Shown here piece by piece: positions 1 to 5,231 of a DNA stretch of 6,796 nucleotides. The stretch comes from an uncultured Oscillospiraceae bacterium (GTDB lineage: Bacteria; Bacillota; Clostridia; Oscillospirales; Oscillospiraceae): assembly GCA_934589665.1 (NCBI GenBank), contig CAKTOJ010000088.1, positions 1 through 6,796 on the forward strand, given 5' to 3'. The translations under genes were made by a program, and so were the position numbers. A model generated the notes under the pieces. The model was not told where the DNA came from and made no database searches. It saw only the letters and a program-made list of their open reading frames with translations. How positions within the stretch are numbered: the first letter of the stretch is position 1; each line of letters begins with the position of its first letter.

Positions 1-66
1 TTTACCACCGTTCGCTCGGCGGATTTTCCATTGTTTCCGTCCAGCCCTGCCCGCTTTTTTCGGATT

Positions 67-87
67 CTGGGTCAAAACTGGGTCAAA
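67..87. repeat. Tandem 10-bp direct repeat (CTGGGTCAAA x2)
   Basis: Two identical copies of CTGGGTCAAA lie at 67-76 and 78-87, separated by one base, giving an 11-bp period. No gene is supported across positions 1-114. A frame on the plus strand is open from the left edge to a stop at 127-129 but has no recognisable product. A period near one helical turn could suit protein binding, and tandem copies of this kind can also sit beside integrase genes of mobile elements. The sequence does not decide between these. Confidence 0.6.
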
Positions 88-92
88 GAGAA

Positions 93-108
93 TTTTGTAA
101 TTACAAAA
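93..108. repeat. Perfect 16-bp palindrome beside the LOG stop codon
   Basis: Positions 93-108 read TTTTGTAATTACAAAA, identical on both strands with no mismatch or spacer. It lies 7 bp beyond the stop codon of the minus-strand LOG gene. It is all A/T apart from one G/C pair per half. It therefore makes a poor intrinsic terminator, since there is no GC stem followed by a separate T run, and it looks more like a dimeric protein-binding site or a recombination site. The role is unknown. Confidence 0.55.
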
Positions 109-114
109 CGAGCA

Positions 115-651
115 TTATACAAATTTTAAGATTCGTTTTATATCCTCGAGGTTCTCAGCAAAGTAGATCCCCGCCTGCCGCTCTTCGGACGACAGCCCTT
201 TTTCAATCATGTGATGCAAAAGAGCTTTCAGATCATTGTAAAAACCATTCAGGTTATAGAGAATACACGGTGCATTCAGGTGCTTCAAGGACACCTTTGA
301 CATGACCTCTGCAATTTCCTCCAATGTTCCCGTGCCGCCGGGGAAAGCGATGAAGGCGTCGCCCAGTTCAATCATTTTATTCTTACGCTCCGACATATCC
401 TTGGTCACGATTAGCTTGGTCAGACCATCATGTTGAAATTCATTTTCAATAAAAAACTGCGGCTCGACGCCTGTGACTTCGCCGCCGGATCTCAGGGCAC
501 TGTCCGCGATTGCACCCATCAGGCCGGATTTAGAACCACCATAGACCAGCGCATTTCCACTGCTTCCAATCCACGCTCCCAATTCCTCGACCGCTTTTCG
601 TAAGATCGGGTCATTTCCTTCATTTGCACCAAGATAGACGGTGATATTCAT
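115..651 (-). CDS. LOG-family protein (cytokinin riboside 5'-monophosphate phosphoribohydrolase type)
   Basis: A 178-residue cytosolic protein of the LOG / 'lysine decarboxylase-like' Rossmann family (TIGR00730 type). Characterised members hydrolyse nucleoside 5'-monophosphates, releasing the base and ribose 5-phosphate; they are not lysine decarboxylases. Visible hallmarks are the nucleotide-binding segment YGGSKSGLMG (residues 37-46), Arg89-Lys90 in MSERK, and the signature PGGTGTLEE (104-112), whose glutamates belong to the active site. Length is close to the family norm of about 180-200. The start at 651 is chosen because GGAGGAG sits 7 nt upstream; a TTG seven codons earlier would place that ribosome site inside the gene. 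It is divergent from the dap operon and has its own promoter. Codons are more A/T-rich than in the dap genes, which hints at a separate history. The natural substrate cannot be read from sequence. Confidence 0.93.
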   Translation of the reverse strand: MNITVYLGANEGNDPILRKAVEELGAWIGSSGNALVYGGSKSGLMGAIADSALRSGGEVTGVEPQFFIENEFQHDGLTKLIVTKDMSERKNKMIELGDAFIAFPGGTGTLEEIAEVMSKVSLKHLNAPCILYNLNGFYNDLKALLHHMIEKGLSSEERQAGIYFAENLEDIKRILKFV

Positions 652-692
652 ACAAGGTCTCCTCCGATTCAAGAGTTTTCTAATCTTATCGT

Positions 693-722
693 ACTATAAT
701 ACGGAAGCCTGCGCAACTGCAA
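693..722 (-). promoter_or_regulatory. Probable sigma-A-type promoter of the LOG gene
   Basis: Reading the minus strand, TTGCAG (717-722) is a plausible -35. It is followed by overlapping -10 candidates: TATTAT (696-701, 15-nt spacer) and TATAGT (693-698, 18-nt spacer). The leader to the ATG would be about 35 nt and contains the GGAGGAG ribosome site. The match is fair rather than strong. The A/T-rich core also reads TATAAT on the plus strand (695-700), but no good -35 accompanies it there. Confidence 0.45.
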
Positions 723-965
723 TTTCCAGCAGAAATATCTGCATATTCGCAAGAAAATAGGCATCGTGAGGGGAACGATGCCCACTTGACCTCAGGAAAC
801 GGTAAATGAGCCGCTTTGACAAGTGGATGCCGAGCGTTTCAAGAACACGCGGAGCACGCCGAGGGCAGTGATACATTTTGGGGGCGTGTGAGCCGCTATG
901 CTCTGCCAAAATATATGAAAAGCCTGCAAAAGAAACCTGCAAAAAGAGAAAAAAGTTTGTAAAAA
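702..965. other. Gene-free stretch rich in inverted repeats
   Basis: No reading frame here has both a ribosome site and a recognisable product. What can be seen is a series of inverted repeats: GGCATCGT/ACGATGCC (760-767/775-782), CCACTTG/CAAGTGG (782-788/820-826) enclosing CGG/CCG (800-802/811-813), GGCAG/CTGCC (864-868/903-907) and ATTTTGG/CCAAAAT (875-881/906-912). The nonamer TGAGCCGCT occurs twice (807-815 and 889-897). An open plus-strand frame of about 50 codons ends at a TAA near 961, with a basic tail (KPAKREKSL) but no start or ribosome site. It may be the tail of a lost gene. The segment could be a degraded gene or element end, or a folded RNA; neither is established. Confidence 0.4.
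760..782 (-). terminator. Hairpin with minus-strand T-rich tail, possible terminator
   Basis: The perfect 8-bp stem GGCATCGT/ACGATGCC has a 7-nt loop. On the minus strand it is followed by TATTTTCTTG, a short and imperfect T tract. It would stop minus-strand transcription just upstream of the LOG promoter, although no intact gene feeding it is visible. On the plus strand no T run follows. The hairpin is clear; its role as a terminator is uncertain. Confidence 0.35.
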
Positions 966-995
966 GCATCAATCGACAAATTGCGTGTTTGATGC
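966..995. promoter_or_regulatory. Dyad over the riboswitch promoter, possible operator
   Basis: The 7-bp arms GCATCAA (966-972) and TTGATGC (989-995) form a perfect inverted repeat with a 16-bp centre. The left arm abuts the -35 hexamer (973-978) and the right arm ends at the base before the -10 hexamer (996-1001). A protein bound here would cover the promoter. No known operator consensus is recognised, and a structural or chance origin remains possible. Confidence 0.35.
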
Positions 996-1001
996 TATGC
1001 T
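973..1001 (+). promoter_or_regulatory. Promoter of the lysine-riboswitch / dap operon
   Basis: TCGACA (973-978, five of six matching TTGACA) is separated by exactly 17 nt from TATGCT (996-1001). The -10 is preceded by TG one base upstream (993-994), an extended -10 arrangement. The predicted start near 1008 lies about 10 nt before the 5' arm of the riboswitch P1 helix, as expected for a riboswitch leader. Confidence 0.7.
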
Positions 1002-1018
1002 TTGAAAAACCAAATATT

Positions 1019-1193
1019 GCAGTTAAAGGATAGAGGCGCGGAAGTCAAGAGTATCCGGAGTGTGCAAGACCATCGCAGGGTCGTTGCTTCGGTGAAAGGG
1101 GCTGCCGCCGAAGGAAAGCAGGCGAAACTTTCCTGGGCATGCGGAGAACATCCGCCTGACTGTCGCATTTGCGGAGAACTATGAATTAATTGC
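1019..1193 (+). promoter_or_regulatory. Lysine riboswitch (L box) aptamer
   Basis: This is the conserved lysine-binding RNA that senses free lysine in the leader. Core blocks appear in order: AGAGGCGC (1032-1039), AAGAGTA (1047-1053), AAAGGGG (1095-1101), GCCGAAGG (1107-1114) and CTGACTGTC (1156-1164). Helices can be drawn by eye. P1 pairs 1019-1026 with 1186-1193 and 1030-1033 with 1179-1182. Apical P2 pairs 1064-1067 with 1084-1087 and 1068-1071 with 1079-1082. P3 pairs GGAAAG with CTTTCC (1113-1118/1128-1133). P4 pairs GCGGA with TCCGC (1141-1145/1151-1155). Loop 2 TCGC (1073-1076) complements loop 3 GCGA (1122-1125), matching the L2-L3 kissing contact of this class. A transcription terminator follows, so lysine binding should switch the operon off. 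The short open frame through this segment is not a gene. Confidence 0.95.
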
Positions 1194-1246
1194 GGATTCC
1201 TACTGGAGCCTTTTCATCGGAGGGCAGGCGGAATACCGGATGACGG

Positions 1247-1283
1247 ACGTGGCAAATGCAACTTGCATATGCCGCGTTTTTTT
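1247..1283 (+). terminator. Intrinsic terminator, expression platform of the lysine riboswitch
   Basis: Arm 1247-1260 (ACGTGGCAAATGCA) pairs with 1264-1277 around the 3-nt loop ACT: twelve Watson-Crick pairs, one G-U and one A-A mismatch. Seven T's follow (1277-1283). It lies between the aptamer and the dapA ribosome site, the standard position for transcriptional attenuation. A competing pairing is visible: GCATTTGC (1165-1172, in the P5 region) is perfectly complementary to GCAAATGC (1252-1259) in the terminator's 5' arm. A second possible stem, 1193-1200 with 1230-1238 (one bulge), would nest inside it. Inference: without lysine these form an antiterminator. Confidence 0.9.
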
Positions 1284-1332
1284 GCCCTCAAATTGCAGTA
1301 AATGGTCATATTCGAACAAAGGAGACTGTATT

Positions 1333-2223
1333 ATGACTTCCGATCCTATCTTCCGCGGTGTCGCGACCGCCCTCATCACTCCGCTGACCGCCAGCGGCAT
1401 CGACTATCCGGCACTCGGTCGTCTTATCAACTGGCAAATCTCTGAGGGCGTGAACGCCCTCGTCATTGCCGGAACTACCGGCGAAGGCTCCACGCTGACC
1501 GACGAAGAACACCGCAAACTCTTGCGCTACAGTGTAGAGCACGCAGCCGGACGCATCCCCATCATCGCCGGTACCGGCTCGAACGATACGGCCTACGCCA
1601 TCAGCCTTACAAAGTACGCCTGCGAGGTTGGTTGTGACGCCATGCTCGTCGTGACGCCCTACTATAATAAGGCCACGCAGAATGGCCTTGTTCAGATGTA
1701 CACCGCCATTGCCAATGCCTCGACCAAGCCACTCATCCTCTACAACGTTCCATCCCGCACGGGCGTCAATATCCAGCCTGCCACCTATCAGAAGCTCGCA
1801 CAGCATCCAATGATTGCTGGCATCAAGGAAGCCAACGGCGACATTTCCAGCATTGTGACCACGGCTTCTCTCGCGGGTGATTCACTCAGCATCTATTCCG
1901 GCAACGACGATCAGATCGTCCCTATCCTCTCTATGGGGGGCAGCGGCGTCATTTCCGTTCTCTCGAATGTCCTGCCCCGCAAGACTGTGGAGATCTGCAC
2001 CCGGTTTTGGAGTGGAGACATCATTGGCAGCGCTGCGCTGCAGTGTGAGCTCCTACCGCTTATCCATGCCCTGTTCTCAGAGGTCAACCCTATCCCGGTC
2101 AAGGCTGCGATGGCCGCGCTCGGCTTCTGTGAGAATTATCTGCGTCTGCCGCTGACGACGATGGAGCCTGAGCACCGCGAGATTCTTCTGTCATGTATGC
2201 GCGCGCAAGGGCTGAGTGTATAA
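1333..2223 (+). CDS. dapA: 4-hydroxy-tetrahydrodipicolinate synthase (DHDPS)
   Basis: A 296-residue cytosolic TIM-barrel class I aldolase. It condenses pyruvate with L-aspartate 4-semialdehyde, the committed step to DAP and lysine. The catalytic set is complete: the Schiff-base lysine is Lys165 in GIKEA, the triad is Thr49, Tyr111 and Tyr137, and Arg142 (VPSRTG) binds substrate. All lie at the E. coli positions plus four. The pyruvate-site signature AGTTGEG is at 46-52. Two residues of the E. coli lysine-inhibition site differ by this alignment (His53 to Asp57, Glu84 to Tyr88), suggesting weak or no lysine feedback. The start at 1333 has AAGGAG 8 nt upstream (1319-1324). A frame open further upstream runs through the terminator and is rejected. 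First gene of the operon, under riboswitch control, and 13 nt before dapB. Length is normal. Confidence 0.97.
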   Translation: MTSDPIFRGVATALITPLTASGIDYPALGRLINWQISEGVNALVIAGTTGEGSTLTDEEHRKLLRYSVEHAAGRIPIIAGTGSNDTAYAISLTKYACEVGCDAMLVVTPYYNKATQNGLVQMYTAIANASTKPLILYNVPSRTGVNIQPATYQKLAQHPMIAGIKEANGDISSIVTTASLAGDSLSIYSGNDDQIVPILSMGGSGVISVLSNVLPRKTVEICTRFWSGDIIGSAALQCELLPLIHALFSEVNPIPVKAAMAALGFCENYLRLPLTTMEPEHREILLSCMRAQGLSV

Positions 2224-2236
2224 GGAAGGGCGCAAG

Positions 2237-2977
2237 ATGCAGATTATTGTACACGGGGCTACCGGCCGCATGGGTCAGTTGATTTGTGCAGCAGCCGGAA
2301 ACGAGGTCGCTGCACGCATCAGCCCAGGATATCCCACAAGCGGAAACGGCTGCTGGCGGACGCTGGCTGAATATCAGGGATCTGCCGACTGCGTGATCGA
2401 TTTCTCTCATCACAGCGCCACCGGTGCGCTGGTCAACTATTGTCTCGCGCGCAGGCTTCCGCTGCTCATTGCCACAACCGGTCAGACGGAACCGGAGCGT
2501 GCGCAAATTGAGGCGGCCGCCGCCGAGATTCCAGTATTCTTTGCCTCCAACTACTCGCTCGGTATTGCGGTGTTGGCTGACATTGCATGCCGCGCGACCG
2601 CTATGTTCCCAGATGCGGACATTGAAATTGTCGAGATGCACCACAACCAGAAACTTGATGTCCCAAGCGGCACGGCGCTGACGCTGGCAAGCAGCATTGC
2701 CTCCGTCCGCCCGGGCGCAGAGCTTGTCATTGGCCGCCATGAAAACGGTAAGCGGGAAAAGAAGCAGATTGGGATCCACTCGCTGCGGCTTGGCAATCTC
2801 TCCGGCACGCATGAAATTCTTATCGCCACCGGCTCCGAGGTGTTGACGCTCCGTCACGAAGCGAGAGACCGCACACTCTTTGCCGATGGTGCCATGCAGG
2901 CCGCTCACTTCCTCGTCGGAAAGCCGGCGGGACTCTATACCATGCAGGATCTTATCAATGGGGAGGCTGTACAATGA
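2237..2977 (+). CDS. dapB: 4-hydroxy-tetrahydrodipicolinate reductase
   Basis: A 246-residue cytosolic enzyme that reduces the DapA product to tetrahydrodipicolinate with NAD(P)H. The N-terminal Rossmann motif GATGRMG (residues 7-13) binds the nucleotide. The family signature spans 130-147 (EIVEMHH...KxDxPSGTA), with catalytic His135 and Lys139 and the substrate loop PSGTA (143-147). FxSNYSLG (102-109) is the usual inter-domain segment. The start at 2237 is preferred to a GTG at 2216 because AAGGAAGG lies 7 nt upstream and the protein then begins right at the first Rossmann strand. No acidic residue is obvious after the second strand (around ISPGYP, 28-33), so coenzyme preference cannot be called. 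The protein is shorter than the 273-residue E. coli enzyme. Its stop overlaps the dapH start by 4 nt (ATGA), indicating translational coupling. Confidence 0.96.
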   Translation: MQIIVHGATGRMGQLICAAAGNEVAARISPGYPTSGNGCWRTLAEYQGSADCVIDFSHHSATGALVNYCLARRLPLLIATTGQTEPERAQIEAAAAEIPVFFASNYSLGIAVLADIACRATAMFPDADIEIVEMHHNQKLDVPSGTALTLASSIASVRPGAELVIGRHENGKREKKQIGIHSLRLGNLSGTHEILIATGSEVLTLRHEARDRTLFADGAMQAAHFLVGKPAGLYTMQDLINGEAVQ

Positions 2978-3666
2978 ACACACAGGAACTTATCCGGTAC
3001 ATCGCACAGGCCGAAAAAAAGACGCCTGTAAAGCTCTATATCAAAGAGAACGCACCAATCGATTACGGCTCTGCGAAGGTATTCGGTGCAGGTGACAAAA
3101 TTGTATTCGGCGACTGGTGCGAACTCGGTTCGATCCTCGAAGCCAATCGCGAGAAGATCGCCGATATCGTCATTGAAAACGACTGCCGCAACAGTGCCAT
3201 CCCCATGCTCGACCTCAAGGATATCCCTGCCCGCATCGAACCGGGCGCAATTATCCGTGAACAGGTCACGATCGGTAAGAGTGCGGTCATCATGATGGGC
3301 GCCGTCATCAACATCGGCGCTGTTATCGGTGAGGGAAGTATGATCGACATGGGGGCCATTCTTGGTGGCCGTGCAACGGTGGGTAAAAACTGTCACGTGG
3401 GCGCGGGAGCAGTTCTGGCTGGTGTGATCGAACCGGCATCCGCCAAGCCTGTCATTATTGACGACGGCGTGCTGATCGGTGCGAACGCCGTTGTCATTGA
3501 GGGTGTGCATGTCGGTGAAAACGCAGTTGTTGCAGCCGGAGCTGTCGTTGTGGACGATGTACCGGCCAACATGGTCGTTGCCGGCTGTCCGGCGCGCGTC
3601 ATCAAGGAAAAGGACAGTAAGACCACCATGAAAACAGCGCTGGAATCGGCACTGCGGACGATTTAA
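2974..3666 (+). CDS. dapH: Tetrahydrodipicolinate N-acetyltransferase
   Basis: A 230-residue left-handed beta-helix acetyltransferase. It transfers acetyl from acetyl-CoA to tetrahydrodipicolinate, giving N-acetyl-2-amino-6-oxopimelate and defining the acetylase branch. An N-terminal alpha/beta cap (about 1-85, the DapH family N-terminal domain) precedes hexapeptide repeats from about 90 to 205 ([36 protein letters not shown]). The probable catalytic histidine is His141 in [12 protein letters not shown]. The C-terminal [19 protein letters not shown] is typical of the family. Length fits DapH of Bacillus (about 236), not the longer succinyl-type DapD. The presence of an N-acetyl-DAP-type aminotransferase and deacetylase downstream supports acetyl over succinyl. 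The ATG overlaps the dapB stop. Some annotations use the symbol dapD for this enzyme. Confidence 0.95.
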   Translation: MNTQELIRYIAQAEKKTPVKLYIKENAPIDYGSAKVFGAGDKIVFGDWCELGSILEANREKIADIVIENDCRNSAIPMLDLKDIPARIEPGAIIREQVTIGKSAVIMMGAVINIGAVIGEGSMIDMGAILGGRATVGKNCHVGAGAVLAGVIEPASAKPVIIDDGVLIGANAVVIEGVHVGENAVVAAGAVVVDDVPANMVVAGCPARVIKEKDSKTTMKTALESALRTI

Positions 3667-3682
3667 CAGCTGGAGGTGCAGT

Positions 3683-4080
3683 ATGCTCCCTGGTGCGATC
3701 GTCAATCTGGATGATCTGACCAAGATCGATCACATGAAGTGTGCTATCGGCATGCCTGATATAACCCCGGTAAATTCCAGATCACAAATGATATTATGGG
3801 GCATCTGTACGATTTCAAATTCGGTATGACAAAGCCGCAATTGCTGGACGCGTATGCCATCCTGAAGGAAAAGGGGGTTCAGCATTTCGGCTTGCACTGC
3901 ATGGCTGCCAGCTGCTCTCTGGAAAACGGATATTATCCGGCGCTCGCACGCGAGCTATTCCGGCTGGTTTGCGAGATCTGCGATAGCGTGCAGTGCATTC
4001 GTCGGCAGAGACTTGCGCTGATTATCTGGCGGCACTCGATGTGGACGAGATATTCACGAAGGCAAAGGGGGATGTTGTGA
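3683..4080 (+). pseudogene. lysA: Decayed diaminopimelate decarboxylase (lysA remnant)
   Basis: Three pieces of LysA-like sequence remain in order but not in one frame. Piece one (3683-3762) reads MLPGAIVNLDDLTKID...IGMPD. Piece two (from 3760, another frame) reads YNPGKFQITNDIMGHL and continues through FGMTKPQL...HFGLHCMAAS...YYPALARELFRLVCEI to about 3979. Piece three reads DSVQCIRR in that frame, then shifts by one lost base near 4005 into AETCADYLAALDVDEI. Gone are the N-terminal part with the PLP lysine, the glycine-rich PLP loop and the Cys-Glu active-site region. Perhaps a third of a roughly 420-residue protein is left. GGAGG at 3672-3676 still precedes an ATG that would yield only 48 residues. 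Intact LysA decarboxylates meso-DAP to lysine. The assignment is from remembered Clostridia-type LysA sequence; the breaks are directly visible. Confidence 0.85.
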
Positions 4081-5231
4081 TGCATCTAAATGAAGCTCTC
4101 TACAGTGCAAAACGAAGCGCCATCCGGGAATTTTCCAAGCTTGCCAACAAAACGCCTGGCTGCATCGCCCTGACGCTCGGTGAGCCAGATTTTATCACGC
4201 CGCAGCCAGTCTGCGATGCCGTGCCGGAGGCGCTGGATTCTGGAGAGACCCACTATATCGACAACAACGGCACATACGCCCTGCGCGAATCTGTTGCCCG
4301 CTTTGAGAGCGAGAAACACGGCATGGACTATACGCCGGATGAGGTTATTCTGACCGTTGGTGCGACGGAAGCGCTATTTGTTGCCCTGTTCGGCGTTCTG
4401 AACCCGGGTGACGAGGTCATCGTCCCGACGCCTGCGTTCGTTCTGTATGAACAGATCATCGGCCTGTGCCGCGGGACCTTCATCCCATACGACACTGCGC
4501 CGGACAGCTTTCAGCTGAATGCCGACCGGCTGCGTGCACTTATAACGCCAAACACCAAAGCCATCATTCTGAACTCCCCTAACAACCCGACCGGTTGCGT
4601 GTACAATGTACAAAGTTTGCAGGCCGTCCATGATGTCGTGCAGGGCAGGGAGATCTTTGTCATCTGCGATGATGTGTACCGGCAGTTGGAGTATACCGGC
4701 GGCTATCACAGCTTTGCGGAGTTCCGCGATCTGCGGCAGCAGATCCTGCTCGTGCAGAGCTTCTCCAAACCATATGCCATGACCGGCTGGCGGATGGGCT
4801 ATCTATTGTCTGATGCTTCTGTCAAGGAACGACTGGAGCTTTTGCATCAGTTCATGGTTGTCTCTACGCCCGCACCGTTTCAGACTGCCTGCATCCGTGC
4901 ATTAAGCTGCGATATCACGCCAATGCTCGAGACCTATCGTGTGCGTCGCAGCTATGTCCTGCGGCGCCTGCAGGACATGCGGCTTCCAGTCTGTATGCCG
5001 GACGGTGCTTTTTATGTTTTCCCATCCATTCGGGAATTCGGCCTCACCTCAGCCGAGTTTTGCACGCGTATGATCCGCGAGGCAGGACTTGCCGCCACAC
5101 CGGGCAGCTGCTTCGGCGCGGAGGGCTATATCCGCCTGACCTACTGCTATGGAGATGATCAGCTGCGTGAAGGGCTTGACCGGCTGGAGCGGTTCATCTG
5201 TGCGCTGCGCGTAGAGGGAGGCTTCCGATGA
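4080..5231 (+). CDS. patA: PLP-dependent aminotransferase class I/II, probable N-acetyl-LL-diaminopimelate aminotransferase
   Basis: A 383-residue fold-type I aminotransferase. By context it transfers an amino group from glutamate to N-acetyl-2-amino-6-oxopimelate. Visible residues: substrate-side LGEPDF (33-38), Asn169 in NSPNNPTG, Asp197 and Tyr200 in CDDVY contacting PLP, Schiff-base Lys230 in SFSKPYAMTGWRMGY with phosphate-binding Arg238, and carboxylate-binding Arg352 in GYIRLTY. The start at 4080 follows AAAGGGGGA (4064-4072) by 7 nt. The frame is open further upstream, but that part is lysA remnant. The start shares one base with the TGA that ends the lysA remnant, and the stop overlaps the next gene by ATGA. 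Family membership is certain. The specific substrate rests on location between dapH and the deacetylase; a general aspartate or aromatic aminotransferase would look alike. Confidence 0.9.
   Translation: MHLNEALYSAKRSAIREFSKLANKTPGCIALTLGEPDFITPQPVCDAVPEALDSGETHYIDNNGTYALRESVARFESEKHGMDYTPDEVILTVGATEALFVALFGVLNPGDEVIVPTPAFVLYEQIIGLCRGTFIPYDTAPDSFQLNADRLRALITPNTKAIILNSPNNPTGCVYNVQSLQAVHDVVQGREIFVICDDVYRQLEYTGGYHSFAEFRDLRQQILLVQSFSKPYAMTGWRMGYLLSDASVKERLELLHQFMVVSTPAPFQTACIRALSCDITPMLETYRVRRSYVLRRLQDMRLPVCMPDGAFYVFPSIREFGLTSAEFCTRMIREAGLAATPGSCFGAEGYIRLTYCYGDDQLREGLDRLERFICALRVEGGFR

Noticed and set aside
695..700. TATAAT on the plus strand as a promoter
   Set aside because: No acceptable -35 at the right distance and no plus-strand gene directly downstream; the same bases serve better as the minus-strand LOG -10.
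694..972. A 92-codon minus-strand frame with a hydrophobic start
   Set aside because: No Shine-Dalgarno site precedes the ATG, the frame runs across several inverted repeats and into the LOG promoter, and the product resembles nothing known to me.
1002..1184. A 60-codon plus-strand open frame through the operon leader
   Set aside because: It lies within the lysine riboswitch, whose conserved blocks and helices explain the sequence, and it has no ribosome site.
1290..1305. Near copy of the riboswitch P1 5' strand (TTGCAGTAAA against TTGCAGTTAAA) after the terminator
   Set aside because: It could pair with seven of eight bases of the P1 3' strand, but it is transcribed after the terminator decision, so it is probably chance.
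1240..1332. A 31-residue N-terminal extension of dapA
   Set aside because: It would be encoded across the terminator hairpin and T run. The AAGGAG at 1319-1324 marks the ATG at 1333, which also matches the normal DapA N-terminus.
2099..2983. A 294-codon minus-strand frame opposite dapB
   Set aside because: It is antisense to a complete dapB with all its motifs; the long frame results from the GC-rich third positions of dapB.
2935..3723. A 262-codon minus-strand frame opposite dapH
   Set aside because: It is the mirror of the dapH coding frame, rich in His, Asp and Asn as expected from antisense reading of hexapeptide repeats, and has no ribosome site.
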